Positions 32,843 to 42,102 of a DNA stretch of 59,620 nucleotides are shown here, one piece after another; position 1 is the first letter of the stretch, and each line of letters starts with the position of its first letter. The notes under the pieces are model-generated. The model made no database searches, had not been told where the DNA came from, and was given only the letters and a program-made list of their open reading frames with translations. A program made the position numbers and the translations under genes. Source of the DNA: Candidatus Poribacteria bacterium. Lineage in GTDB: Bacteria > Poribacteria > WGA-4E > WGA-3G. The stretch covers positions 1-59,620 of the forward strand of contig PYJD01000003.1 in assembly GCA_003635315.1 (NCBI GenBank), given 5' to 3'.

Positions 32843-34393
32843 ATGGAGAAGGAGATACTTATATCTGATGATGAATATGAAACACGGTGTGCTGTACTTG
32901 AAGAAGGAATACTCAATGAAATTCATATTGAACGAAAAGCTGTAAAACCTGTTTTAGGCAACCTATACAAAGGACGCGTTGAGAATGTCCTACCCGGCAT
33001 GCAAGTCGCATTTGTTGATATAGGTTTAGAACGGCACGCATTTTTACATATTTCTGATCTTAAATATAATAATGGAGATGAAGACGGAAAAGCTGATGAT
33101 GAGTTACCAACATTAGACATGCAATCTACTACACCCACTAAACCCCGTGGGGGTAGGGGATTCCCATTTCTCATCACAGATCTTATTTCTAAAAATCAGG
33201 AACTCCTTGTACAGGTTGGGAAAGAGCCAATTGGAAGTAAAGGGGCACGCGTTACAACGAACATCACACTCCCAGGACGTTATGTTGTTTATCTTCCAAA
33301 CTCTACAACTATAGGGGTTTCACGTAGAATTGAATCCGCCACTGAACGTGATCGATTGCGAGATATGGCGCAAACCTTGAAGGCTGATGTTGAAGGTGGG
33401 TTTATAATACGAACTGCAGCTGAAGGTCTGAGTGAGGAAGAATTCGCTGCTGAAATACGTTACCTAATTAATCAGTGGAAACAAGGGCGTGAACGCGCCA
33501 AACGCAAATCCGCTCCCAGTTTAGTAAGCCGGGACGTAAGTTTTACAAATCGAATTGTCCGCGATATGTTTACCAAGGAGGTTAAAACGCTTCTAATTGA
33601 TTCACAATCAAGTTATCAAGAGACTATCGATTATGTAACTTCTGTCATGCCGAGTTTAAAGGATCGGATTTCACTCTACAATGAAGATACCACCCTTTTT
33701 GAAGCATACGGTGTTGAAAAGGAATTGAAAAAAGCATTGAGCGAGAAAATATGGCTCAAATGTGGTGGACATATCATCATACAGCAAACAGAAGCAATGG
33801 TTTCAATTGATGTTAACACAGGAAGGTTTGTTGGACAATCTGACCCCGATGACACAATCCTCAGTGCAAATCTTGAAGCCGTGGAAGAGGTGGTACGGCA
33901 AATCCAACTGCGGGATTTAGGTGGAATAATCGTAGTTGACTTCATTGATATGGACGAACCTGCACACAGGAAACAGGTATTCAAGCTCCTACAGGAAGCA
34001 CTGCGCAAAGACAAAGCGCGGACGAACATCCTTCATTTTTCTGATTTGGGTCTGGTTGAAATGACGCGACAACGGACCAGACCAAGTTTGTCAACTTTAC
34101 TGACGGAACAATGTCCATATTGCGAAGGACACGGCACTATTTTGTCTATCGAAACTGTTGCAATTGGATTGTTCAGGGCAATTAAAGTAGCACACCTGCA
34201 AACACGTCAATCAAAACTTCGGATTATCGCGAACGACCACATTATTTCACATCTCAATTCACAGATGTCAGCTAAATTCCGTGAACTCAAACGGTCCTTG
34301 AAACTGGAATTGTCGCTCGAACCCGATGCCGATTTGCATCTTGAAGACTATCGTATATTCGCTGCTAACGGTGAAGAGTTGTTTTTAAACTGA
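32843..34393 (+). CDS. rng: Ribonuclease E/G family endoribonuclease
   Basis: A 516-residue RNase G-like enzyme that cuts single-stranded AU-rich RNA and takes part in rRNA 5' processing and mRNA turnover. The S1 domain begins at about residue 38 (GNLYKGRVENVLPGMQVAFVDIG, HAFLHISD), with a low-complexity insertion of about 45 residues. The catalytic part shows SIDVNTGRFVG and IIVVDFIDM (metal-binding Asp residues), and the zinc-link CPYCEGHG. The C-terminal scaffold region of RNase E is missing, so RNase G is the better name. AGGAGGAAA precedes the ATG. In many bacteria it lies beside rplU-rpmA, as here. Confidence 0.93.
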   Translation: MEKEILISDDEYETRCAVLEEGILNEIHIERKAVKPVLGNLYKGRVENVLPGMQVAFVDIGLERHAFLHISDLKYNNGDEDGKADDELPTLDMQSTTPTKPRGGRGFPFLITDLISKNQELLVQVGKEPIGSKGARVTTNITLPGRYVVYLPNSTTIGVSRRIESATERDRLRDMAQTLKADVEGGFIIRTAAEGLSEEEFAAEIRYLINQWKQGRERAKRKSAPSLVSRDVSFTNRIVRDMFTKEVKTLLIDSQSSYQETIDYVTSVMPSLKDRISLYNEDTTLFEAYGVEKELKKALSEKIWLKCGGHIIIQQTEAMVSIDVNTGRFVGQSDPDDTILSANLEAVEEVVRQIQLRDLGGIIVVDFIDMDEPAHRKQVFKLLQEALRKDKARTNILHFSDLGLVEMTRQRTRPSLSTLLTEQCPYCEGHGTILSIETVAIGLFRAIKVAHLQTRQSKLRIIANDHIISHLNSQMSAKFRELKRSLKLELSLEPDADLHLEDYRIFAANGEELFLN

Positions 34394-34462
34394 GAGTGAA
34401 ATATGACCTACAAGAATACTATTTAATGCCGTATTCTTATAGTTATGACCATTGAAAAAGAT

Positions 34463-34491
34463 TTGACATTTGATCAAAAATATGGCATTAT
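34463..34491 (+). promoter_or_regulatory. Candidate promoter for rplU-rpmA
   Basis: TTGACA at 34463-34468 is a perfect -35 hexamer; CATTAT at 34486-34491 (17-base spacer) or the overlapping TATATA at 34489-34494 could be the -10 box. About 140 bases of leader follow. Confidence 0.5.
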
Positions 34492-34510
34492 ATATTTGTT
34501 TGCATTTAAT

Positions 34511-34532
34511 ATGGACGGATAGGTGCGTCCAT
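34511..34532 (+). promoter_or_regulatory. Leader hairpin upstream of rplU
   Basis: ATGGACG (34511-34517) and CGTCCAT (34526-34532) form a 7-bp stem with the loop GATAGGTG, near the expected transcript start. Ribosomal protein L21 leaders in other bacteria are autoregulatory; I could not match this one to a known model. Confidence 0.4.
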
Positions 34533-34633
34533 GCTCCCAACAAGTTTCAGATATATCCAGATGGAGCAGAAATTAGAAAAAGAAGCACCCTTGAACAATG
34601 AGGGATTCTACACCTAAAAGGAGTGAATGAAAA

Positions 34634-34975
34634 ATGTACGCTGTATTTGCAAGTGGTGGGAAACAACATCGAGTTGAAGTAGGAAGTCTCATTGATGTAG
34701 AGAAATTGGACAATACCGTTGGTGAAACGGTTACGTTTCCTTCCGTTTTATTAGTTGCCGGTGATGATGGACAATTACAAACCGGTAAACCTTACCTTGA
34801 TAACATGTCAGTTACAGGTGAAGTCGTTCAACAATCTCGAGCCAAAAAAGTTATCGTCTTTAAATCTAAACGTAGAAAAGGGTATAAACGCAAATTGGGT
34901 CACCGTCAATCCTTTACACGAATAAAAATTACTGGAATTGGTGACCAGCAGGAGGTAGAATCTGATGGCACATAA
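34634..34975 (+). CDS. rplU: 50S ribosomal protein L21
   Basis: A 113-residue L21, which binds 23S rRNA in the large subunit. Typical features are [35 protein letters not shown] and the basic [23 protein letters not shown] near the C-terminus. AAAGGAG lies 8 bases before the ATG. It overlaps rpmA by 11 bases, so the two are translated from one message. Length is slightly above the usual 103, from a short acidic tail. Confidence 0.97.
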   Translation: MYAVFASGGKQHRVEVGSLIDVEKLDNTVGETVTFPSVLLVAGDDGQLQTGKPYLDNMSVTGEVVQQSRAKKVIVFKSKRRKGYKRKLGHRQSFTRIKITGIGDQQEVESDGT

Positions 34976-35231
34976 AAAAGGTGGCGGGAGTACACGTAAT
35001 GGTCGTGACAGTATTGGCAAACGACTTGGCGTCAAGAGATTTGCCGGAAATTATGTTACTGCTGGAAGTATCTTAGTACGACAACGTGGAACTCATTTAC
35101 ATGCTGGCACAAACGTAGGTGTTGGTCGGGACTATACACTCTTCTCAAAGATTGATGGTTACGTCTCTTTTGAGAGAAAAGACAAATTCCGCCGTAAGGT
35201 GAGCGTATACACAGAACGTCCTGCTCACTAA
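34965..35231 (+). CDS. rpmA: 50S ribosomal protein L27
   Basis: An 88-residue L27, which reaches the peptidyl-transferase centre. [20 protein letters not shown], then [21 protein letters not shown] and GYVSFERK are diagnostic. No extra N-terminal leader of the Firmicutes type is present, so no Prp-like processing is expected. GCAGGAGG is upstream of the ATG within rplU. Confidence 0.97.
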   Translation: MAHKKGGGSTRNGRDSIGKRLGVKRFAGNYVTAGSILVRQRGTHLHAGTNVGVGRDYTLFSKIDGYVSFERKDKFRRKVSVYTERPAH

Positions 35232-35241
35232 AGAGCACTTC

Positions 35242-35271
35242 AAAAAGCCTCACCTCAATGTGGGGCTTTTT
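35242..35271 (+). terminator. Rho-independent terminator of rplU-rpmA
   Basis: Arms 35242-35253 (AAAAAGCCTCAC) and 35260-35271 (GTGGGGCTTTTT) pair over 12 bases with one G-U pair; loop CTCAAT, then more T. It begins 10 bases after the rpmA stop. Confidence 0.9.
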
Positions 35272-35363
35272 TGCTTATTTCTATTCCATTGTCAAAAATT
35301 CATCTCTGTTAACAACACTTCTTTAGATTATCTAACCCAACATATAAATACAAAGGAACTACC

Positions 35364-35768
35364 ATGAAAAGGCTAATTCTATTCCTTTTTATACCTATAC
35401 TATTTGGATGTGGTAATAAGCAAATTAAGATATTAGCAGAAGAAACCATGGACAATGCGCGGACAAGCATTACAATAGCCGAAAAACACGGCGCACGCGA
35501 TATTGCTGTTAATGAGATCAATGCCGCTGAAGATATGTTATCCAACGCAGAAACCGCACACTTTGCCGGGGATGTTGAAAGAGCATATCGGTTAGCACTA
35601 CGCGGATATCTTCACGCAAGAATTGCTACTGAAAAATCAATCGCTTCACAACATGAGGAAAATGTTATGGAAGCACGAGCATTATTAGATTATGGTCAAA
35701 AAATAACAGAAGAAGTTGTCGAAAAACTGGAGACTTTAAAAGAAGAACTCTCAAATATGAAGAAATAA
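35364..35768 (+). CDS. DUF4398-type small lipoprotein
   Basis: A 134-residue lipoprotein with the signal KRLILFLFIPILFGC (lipobox Cys16). The mature part is an all-helical repeat: ARTSITIAEKHGARDIAVNE, ISSUE of the family being alternating amphipathic helices like AINAAEDMLSNAET, matching DUF4398-type proteins. It is followed 5 bases later by the longer relative, and both probably act together at the outer membrane. Confidence 0.75.
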   Translation: MKRLILFLFIPILFGCGNKQIKILAEETMDNARTSITIAEKHGARDIAVNEINAAEDMLSNAETAHFAGDVERAYRLALRGYLHARIATEKSIASQHEENVMEARALLDYGQKITEEVVEKLETLKEELSNMKK

Positions 35769-35779
35769 GGAAAGTGCCA

Positions 35780-37417
35780 ATGCGTGTTTATCTATATTTA
35801 TTTCTATTAACATGTATACTCTTTTCTGGGTGTTGGTCCGTTAAAATTGATGGTGTTATCTTAGATACACAAATACAAAACGCTCAAGATTCCATTTCTA
35901 AAGCAGCCGAATTGGACGCTGAACAGTTAGCATCCGATGAATATAGCCGCGCAATTAAGCTTCTGAAATTTTCTCAACAGGCACAAGAAAGTGGAGATTT
36001 CGCTCAGAGCATGGAGTTCGCATATCAGTCTGAACTTGTCGGCTATATCGCTCTGTATCAGGCAAAACAACAGCAATTCCGTCAACAACTCATTTCTACA
36101 AAAGAACTGATATATGAAGAACAACTTACACAGAAAGATCTTGAGTTGGATATGGAGAAAACCCGAAATGAGATAAAATCAATTGAAGTTGAACAAGCCT
36201 TGCAAAAATTTGAAGAGGAACAGCAAAATGCCGGTTCACTAACAACTGAATTGACACAGACCACAAAAACGCTACGACAGACAGAAATCAGTGTTCCGAT
36301 TACCGGCACTGAGATTTATGTCCGTATAGCTACACAATTATTTCCAGAAATAATAAATACTCCTGAGTATGAAAAAGTTCAATCCAACATAAAGCTTGCC
36401 ACATCCCATCTTGAACGGGAAGAATTCACCGAAGCAGAAAAAGTCGCATCCGATGCTCAAACAGAAGCAAATGCACTCTTTGAGCTGGCAATTCTGAAAC
36501 AAACAGAAGAAAACACTGCCAAAATCGCTGCCCTCATCTCTATCATACGTGTAGAAGTTAAAGCAAAACGTGCGGAAGCATTGAATGCTGCAACACATGC
36601 CCCACAACAATTCCAAGAATTGCAAAATCAGTTGGAGAATGCCAACAAATCATTTGAAGAGAATGATTATGAAAAAGCAATGCAAATTGCCACAGCTGCT
36701 GAGCCTTCGGCGGATAAAGTAATTTCAACTGCAGAGACATCTGAATATCGACAACGCGCCCAACAAGAACAAGCAGCAAAAGTAAAAAGAGCACAACAAG
36801 CTGTTTCTAATCTTAAGACTGCAATAGCGGAACAGACAGAAACGAAAGTACCCCAATTCGCCCCACAATTGTTTGAACTCGCAACAGCTGCTCTAACATC
36901 TGCTGAAACCGCGCTTGCTACAAAAGAATACGCTAAGGTTGTTGAAACTGCACAAGCAGGTCAGGATTATTTAAAACGCGCAATTGATAAAACAGAAAAT
37001 CAAGGATCTGCCCAAGAAGCCCTGGTTGAGGCTGTAAACACAATCCAAAAAGCAACAATAACAGATCTTGAAGAAGGTGTCCTTGTACGGATTAGTGGAA
37101 GGTTGTTTGCCACTACCAGCACCCAACTTAATAAGGCTTTTTTCCCAACCTTCATGCAACTTGCATCAGTTCTACAGCAAGATGAACTCAAAGATTATGT
37201 TATAAAAATTGAAGGACATAGCGATTCACTTGGTGATGCCAAAACAAACGAAGCGTTGACTGAAAAACGAGCAGATTCAATCAAACAATTCCTTGTTGAC
37301 AAAGGAAAAATCTCGGTTGATCGTATAACTGCTATCGGTTTAGGCGAATCCAAACCAATAGATAAAAATTCAGAGGCAAAAAACCGCAGGATTGATATTT
37401 ATATACGCAAACCATAG
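35780..37417 (+). CDS. DUF4398-like lipoprotein with C-terminal OmpA domain
   Basis: A 545-residue lipoprotein: signal MRVYLYLFLLTCILFSGC, several DUF4398-like helical repeats up to about residue 410 (for example LASDEYSRAIKLLKFSQQA, YEKVQSNIKLATSHLE), and an OmpA C-terminal peptidoglycan-binding domain at about 430-545 (IKIEGHSDSLGD, LTEKRADSIKQFLVDKG, ITAIGLGESKPI, KNRRIDIYI). It should tether the outer membrane to peptidoglycan. ATG at 35780 is preferred over GTG at 35774. Its last 24 bases, including the stop, are duplicated at 37623-37646 by an inserted element. Confidence 0.88.
   Translation: MRVYLYLFLLTCILFSGCWSVKIDGVILDTQIQNAQDSISKAAELDAEQLASDEYSRAIKLLKFSQQAQESGDFAQSMEFAYQSELVGYIALYQAKQQQFRQQLISTKELIYEEQLTQKDLELDMEKTRNEIKSIEVEQALQKFEEEQQNAGSLTTELTQTTKTLRQTEISVPITGTEIYVRIATQLFPEIINTPEYEKVQSNIKLATSHLEREEFTEAEKVASDAQTEANALFELAILKQTEENTAKIAALISIIRVEVKAKRAEALNAATHAPQQFQELQNQLENANKSFEENDYEKAMQIATAAEPSADKVISTAETSEYRQRAQQEQAAKVKRAQQAVSNLKTAIAEQTETKVPQFAPQLFELATAALTSAETALATKEYAKVVETAQAGQDYLKRAIDKTENQGSAQEALVEAVNTIQKATITDLEEGVLVRISGRLFATTSTQLNKAFFPTFMQLASVLQQDELKDYVIKIEGHSDSLGDAKTNEALTEKRADSIKQFLVDKGKISVDRITAIGLGESKPIDKNSEAKNRRIDIYIRKP
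37394..37417 (+). repeat. 24-bp direct repeat, copy 1 (end of OmpA-domain gene)
   Basis: Identical to 37623-37646; contains the TAG stop of the OmpA-domain lipoprotein. Together they flank a MITE-like insert. Confidence 0.85.
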
Positions 37418-37623
37418 GCGTCAATTTAAGGAGCTTCCAATCATATTTGCCCGATTTCTCATCCTCTTGTAGGTCGGGTAGAGGAACGAAACCCGACGAA
37501 TTCCATACGCGGATTCGGCGTTGATTTGGACATGAAACACTTTGATATACTGGAAATGTTGGATTTCACATATGGTTCAACACAACATACCAGGATATGT
37601 TATCACTAAATTGATACCTATGG
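37412..37623. mobile_element. MITE-like element, 212 bp, TIR CCATAGGCGTCAATTTA
   Basis: Ends CCATAGGCGTCAATTTA (37412-37428) and TAAATTGATACCTATGG (37607-37623) are 17-bp inverted repeats with two mismatches, the same family as 27097-27407. No ORF. It holds GTAGGTCGGGTAGAGGAACG and AACCCGAC, a palindromic word. It lies between the 24-bp direct repeats. Confidence 0.75.
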
Positions 37624-37646
37624 ATATTTATATACGCAAACCATAG
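37623..37646 (+). repeat. 24-bp direct repeat, copy 2
   Basis: Perfect repeat of 37394-37417 (GATATTTATATACGCAAACC followed by ATAG), outside the coding region; consistent with a target duplication or recombination at insertion. Confidence 0.85.
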
Positions 37647-37722
37647 TGGTATAAAAACACCTTATAATGACACAACGTTAAACCTCTTATATATTTAGCA
37701 CCGATACAAAGGTGACCAAGTA

Positions 37723-38004
37723 GTGGCTAAGATTGAAATTGAACCTTATATCGTGCATCAAATCGGTCAAAACTTGTTCGGTGACCGGTATATTATTATC
37801 TATGAGAATACCATTCAGTTTCATAACCACTGTTACCATGTACGAACTATTGATGCGACAGACCATCCTCACTATGGATGTTACTATCTACAGGACGCCA
37901 ATACAAACTTAGCAATGTGGAACGATGAAACCTTCGCACCAATAGGATATTACGGTGTTATTTTTAAACCAGAAACAGGAGATATTATAGCCTGCGAACC
38001 GTAA
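37723..38004 (+). CDS. Conserved-looking small protein, unknown
   Basis: A 93-residue protein started by GTG, with AAAGGTG 8-9 bases upstream. It is rich in aromatic residues and His ([25 protein letters not shown]) and beta-like throughout; no signal or membrane segment. It lies 49 bases before guaA in the same direction and may be co-transcribed. I do not recognise the family. Confidence 0.6.
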   Translation: MAKIEIEPYIVHQIGQNLFGDRYIIIYENTIQFHNHCYHVRTIDATDHPHYGCYYLQDANTNLAMWNDETFAPIGYYGVIFKPETGDIIACEP

Positions 38005-38053
38005 TTTTATTCTAATATATAAACAAAAACTACACAGACAATGGAGAAATAAG

Positions 38054-39595
38054 ATGAGGCGAGACACTATCGTCGTTTTAGACTTTGGCTCGCAATATAC
38101 ACAGTTAATAGCACGTCGTATCCGAGAACAACAAATTTACTGTGAGATCCAACCCTATACACTTTCACTTAATGAACTAAAGAATATAGAACCGAAGGGG
38201 ATTATCCTTTCAGGTGGACCCGCGAGTGTCTATGAGGATAACGCGCCACTAATAGAGCCTTCCGTTTTTAACCTCGGTATACCTATATTAGGTATCTGCT
38301 ACGGTATGCAGCTTATCGCCTATCTATTAGATGAAGGGAAAGTTCATCCTGCTTCCGAACGTGAGTATGGGAACGCACAACTCCACGTAAACACCGAATC
38401 TGACCGTCTATTTAAAGGTCTACCCTCAGACATTACAGCATGGATGAGTCACGGTGATAAGATTGACTGCCTTCCTGCTGGATTTCAGACAATTGCACAA
38501 ACACAAAATTCGCCTATCGCTGCAATGGTTGACTCTAAAAGGATGTTATACGGATTGCAATTTCATCCTGAAGTAGAACACACACAAGATGCCGACAAAA
38601 TACTCTATAATTTTGCACGACATATCTGTGAATGTGAATCTAAATGGACAATGGACTCCTTTATAACACAAGCTATATCACAGATTCAAGAAACAGTGAA
38701 GGATGAGAGAGTATTGTGTGCAGTCAGTGGTGGAATAGATTCTATGGTTTTAGCAACACTACTTCATCAAGCAATAGGGAGTCAATTGGTTTCTGTTTTT
38801 GTTGATAACGGATTACTTCGTCAGAAGGAAGTAGAGCAGGTATTAGAAACCTGTAAGGCGATCGGGATAAATATAGAATTTGTGGATGCTACTGAATCCT
38901 TTCTTACAGCATTAACTGGCGTTGTAGACCCTGAACAAAAACGAAAGGTAATTGGTGCTCAATTTATTGAGACCTTTAGATCGAAAGTCAAACAACTTGG
39001 TCCTTGTAGGTTTTTGGCACAAGGAACTCTATATCCAGATGTAATAGAAAGTGTTTCAACAAAGGGACCTTCAGCCACGATAAAAACTCACCACAATGTT
39101 GGCGGTCTCCCGCCAGATATGCCGTTTGAACTCATCGAACCATTCCGTGAGTTATTCAAGGACGAGGTACGAAAAGTTGGCGCTGAATTGGATGTTCCCT
39201 CACACGTACTTGGAAGACATCCGTTCCCCGGACCAGGACTCGCTGTTAGGATTCTGGGTGAGGTCACACCTGAACGGTTAGAAGTCCTACGCTACGCAGA
39301 TGCGATTTTTATTCAAGAAATCAAAGATGCTGGTCTATACAATGAAATCTGGCAAGCGTTAGTTGTACTTTTACCTGTTAAAAGTGTCGGTGTGATGGGG
39401 GATGAACGTACCTACGAAAACGCGGTTGCACTACGAGCTGTTACAAGTAGTGATGCAATGACTGCCGATTGGGCAAGAATACCGGATGATGTGTTAGCGA
39501 AAATCTCTACACGCATCATTAACGAAGTAAAAGGTATTAATCGCGTTGTATACGATATCAGTTCAAAACCACCCAGTACCATTGAGTGGGAGTAA
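38054..39595 (+). CDS. guaA: GMP synthase (glutamine-hydrolysing)
   Basis: A 513-residue GuaA, which aminates XMP to GMP using glutamine and ATP. Glutaminase domain: nucleophile C82 in GICYGMQL, then HPEVEHT for the His-Glu pair. ATP-pyrophosphatase domain: [10 protein letters not shown]-terminal dimer domain: [17 protein letters not shown] and [12 protein letters not shown], the invariant end. Complete and of normal length. The start ATG at 38054 is supported by GGAG 7 bases upstream. The following frameshifted gene overlaps or abuts its end. Confidence 0.97.
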   Translation: MRRDTIVVLDFGSQYTQLIARRIREQQIYCEIQPYTLSLNELKNIEPKGIILSGGPASVYEDNAPLIEPSVFNLGIPILGICYGMQLIAYLLDEGKVHPASEREYGNAQLHVNTESDRLFKGLPSDITAWMSHGDKIDCLPAGFQTIAQTQNSPIAAMVDSKRMLYGLQFHPEVEHTQDADKILYNFARHICECESKWTMDSFITQAISQIQETVKDERVLCAVSGGIDSMVLATLLHQAIGSQLVSVFVDNGLLRQKEVEQVLETCKAIGINIEFVDATESFLTALTGVVDPEQKRKVIGAQFIETFRSKVKQLGPCRFLAQGTLYPDVIESVSTKGPSATIKTHHNVGGLPPDMPFELIEPFRELFKDEVRKVGAELDVPSHVLGRHPFPGPGLAVRILGEVTPERLEVLRYADAIFIQEIKDAGLYNEIWQALVVLLPVKSVGVMGDERTYENAVALRAVTSSDAMTADWARIPDDVLAKISTRIINEVKGINRVVYDISSKPPSTIEWE

Positions 39596-39600
39596 ATCGG

Positions 39601-40445
39601 GTGAAAGTCCGAAGCTATCAGGATGTATTAGATAGAATCCTTCCCGCTATAGAAAAATCTGAACTTTTAACAATTTGCCACTATTCTGATTCAACGCCAA
39701 CACCCGCCAACGCTTTATCTTATCCTTTATGCTCCATACGATATGCATCTAAACAATCCAATTCCCTTTAGTGTATGTATCTGCTGGTATTCATGGTGAC
39801 GAACCTGCAGGGGTGGAGTGTGCTATTCGTCTTATACAGCAACTTTCCGATAATCAGCAATACAAATACTGGGATTTCTTATTAGATACGTATAACTGGA
39901 TGATCTCCCCTTGTGATAACCCTTATGGATATGAACGAGACACACGTGAAAACGCCGTAGGACTTGACCTAAACCGTATGTTTGAAACACCCGAACAAAC
40001 AAAAGAAACAGAATTTATCGTTGAATCTATAAGACGAATTCCACAACAAAAACACATAAATAGTCATGCGGGGAGCAATCGGTTAGCAATCACGCTTGCA
40101 CTGGATCTCCATGAGGATATGGATAGTGCTGGGTTTTACTTGTGGGAACGACGAAGAACTTATCATAAGCCAATCGGTGATGCTATCGTAGCTAAGGTCA
40201 ACTCAGTATGTAATATAAATCGGTCATCCATCATAGAAGGACATCACAATGATAATGGGGTGATAACCTTACTGGATCAAATTACATCAAAGGGTTGGAC
40301 ACGCGGAAGATATTTAGCAGAGCATGAAAACACCCCATGTCTCATCCTTGAAACACCTACCCGTTTAGATTGGAACACGCGTGTCAAAGCACATATGGTG
40401 GCTATCCAAGCTGCAATTGATATGTTATATGTCAATCCGTTGTAA
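39601..40445 (+). pseudogene. M14/AstE-like zinc carboxypeptidase, frameshifted
   Basis: Two frames together encode a succinylglutamate desuccinylase/aspartoacylase-like M14 peptidase. The first (39601-39771, GTG start) ends RYASKQSNSL at TAG; the second (39771-40445) begins VYVSAGIHGDEPAGVE, whose His and Glu are zinc ligands, and includes ALDLHEDMD (third ligand) and GLDLNR. Adding one C to the CCC run at 39764-39766 would join them as NSPLVYVSAG. So either a one-base deletion or a read error split the gene. It begins 5 bases after guaA. Confidence 0.8.
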
Positions 40446-40451
40446 ACTGAA

Positions 40452-41630
40452 TTATGATGCATTGTGGTAAACCGCCGCAGCAGCACTCACAGCAGTTCCT
40501 GCTTTGACACCATACCCATACTCAATCAGAAGTTTCTCAATAGCGTTCAGTACCAGAAGCACATTCTGTTCGTTTGCTGCATCACCCATAAGACCTATAC
40601 GCCATGCTTTTCCAGCGAAAATGCCTAATCCACCCCCTATTTCAATACTATAGTCTTGTAGTAGTCTCTTGCGTAAGGTAGCATCGTCAATTCCGTCTGG
40701 GATTCGTAGTGTAGTTAGCATCGGAAGGCGATAGTCTTCAGTCGCTGCAGGTTCAAGACCTATGGCTTCTGCTCCTGCAATTAATGCATCCGCATTCAGT
40801 TCATGTCGTTTATATCGTTCTGATAGTCCTTCCTCCTGTATAATACGGAGTGCTTCTCTTAAGGCATAAATTAGGGACATTGATACAGTATGGTGATATT
40901 TACGCGTATCACCTGTCCAGTATTCTTCAAGCAGTGTTACATCCAGATAAAAACTTTGGATTCTTGTCTTACGTTTCCGAATCGCATCCACAACCCTATC
41001 ACTAAAACTAACAGGGGAAAGTCCTGGTGGACCGGCAAGACATTTCTGTGTACAACTGTAGGCAATGTCAATACCACGTTCATCAACATCAACAGGTTGT
41101 CCACCAAGTGATGTCACACAATCCGCCAAGAACAATGCATCGTATCTATGTGCAATGTCGATAATATCTTCTAACGGTTGCAGAATACCAGTTGATGTTT
41201 CACCATGTACAATGGCAATCAACTTAGGACTTACTTTTTCGCAGGCTTCAGCAATCTGTTCAGGTTTAATTATTTCTCCCCATTCTGCCTCAATAGGTGT
41301 GACGACTGCACCACATCGTTCTGCTATATCTGCTATCCTACCGCCAAAATAACCATTAATTCCAACCATGACAGCATCACCGGGTTCTATAATATTTGCG
41401 AGTGATGCTTCCATTCCTGATGTACCGGTACCTGAGACTGGAAAGGTAAGTTTATTCTTTGTTCCATAGACTTCGCGGAGTAGTTCTACCGTATTATTCA
41501 TTATCTGCACAAAGTCAACGTCCAAATAGCCCAGCATAGGAGTTGTCATTGCTTTAAGTACACGAGGGTTCGCTATGGTCGGTCCTGGACCAAGTAGTAT
41601 CCGTGGTGGTACTTTTAATTCATCATACAT
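40452..41630 (-). CDS. Class V aminotransferase (alanine-glyoxylate/serine-pyruvate type)
   Basis: A 392-residue fold-type I PLP enzyme resembling alanine-glyoxylate or serine-glyoxylate aminotransferase. The start region PPRILLGPGPTIANPRVL is diagnostic; the PLP Asp is in LFLADCVTSLGG and the PLP lysine in YSCTQKCLAGPPGL. The C-terminal EIGGGLGIFAGKAWRIGLMG completes the family pattern. ATG at 41630 has AAAGGAAA about 9 bases upstream and is preferred to the longer frame at 41660. It converges with the M14 gene, 6 bases apart. Confidence 0.9.
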   Translation of the reverse strand: MYDELKVPPRILLGPGPTIANPRVLKAMTTPMLGYLDVDFVQIMNNTVELLREVYGTKNKLTFPVSGTGTSGMEASLANIIEPGDAVMVGINGYFGGRIADIAERCGAVVTPIEAEWGEIIKPEQIAEACEKVSPKLIAIVHGETSTGILQPLEDIIDIAHRYDALFLADCVTSLGGQPVDVDERGIDIAYSCTQKCLAGPPGLSPVSFSDRVVDAIRKRKTRIQSFYLDVTLLEEYWTGDTRKYHHTVSMSLIYALREALRIIQEEGLSERYKRHELNADALIAGAEAIGLEPAATEDYRLPMLTTLRIPDGIDDATLRKRLLQDYSIEIGGGLGIFAGKAWRIGLMGDAANEQNVLLVLNAIEKLLIEYGYGVKAGTAVSAAAAVYHNAS

Positions 41631-41921
41631 ATTGTTATTTCCTTTATAATTCCATACCATTCCTAATTTCGTTATCTACATTACCATTTCGGTTGAAACA
41701 AAGTCAATTACACAGAAAATCTGAAATCCGTTAGGAACGGAATGAACAACAACATAATAATGCAATGTAAACAGTTTCCGTAGAGATATTATATTATCTG
41801 ATTTAACATAATCCAGAATATTTCTTAATGTTCATTAGGAGTGTTATGTACGCTTAAGTATACATGCCACTCCTTTGTAAGGGAGTAGCATTTTCATTAT
41901 TCTTTAAATATAATACGCCTA

Positions 41922-42034
41922 ATACCATTTCTATTGATTATAGTCTCATTACAGGCTGTTAGGAATGAAACGGGGAATCACAGACTGGTAGTCTATACTA
42001 CAAAAAAGAGGCATTTTCTTTTTAGAAATGGTAT
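41922..42034. repeat. Segment bounded by ATACCATTTCTA inverted repeats
   Basis: ATACCATTTCTA at 41922-41933 and TAGAAATGGTAT at 42023-42034 are perfect inverted 12-mers, 113 bp end to end. No ORF inside; could be a small MITE or an insertion-sequence remnant. Confidence 0.5.
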
Positions 42035-42046
42035 AAGATGCAATGG

Positions 42047-42077
42047 TATAGGGACAGATATAATATCTGTCCCTATA
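42047..42077. terminator. 14-bp perfect hairpin after the TPR gene
   Basis: TATAGGGACAGATA and TATCTGTCCCTATA pair perfectly around a 3-base loop (TAA). It lies 26 bases after the stop of the minus-strand TPR gene. There is no strong T run on the minus strand, so it may protect the 3' end of the message rather than terminate. Confidence 0.5.
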
Positions 42078-42102
42078 AATTAAACCGTCCTTTTGGCTAA
42101 GG

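Larger units (their letters stand above)
41661..42102. other. Intergenic region with inverted repeats, no gene
   Basis: About 440 bases with no coding frame. It contains a CCGTTAGGAACGGAATG word near 41729, related to the 27.1-kb units, a 113-bp segment with 12-bp inverted ends (41922-42034), and a 14-bp perfect hairpin (42047-42077). Confidence 0.5.
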
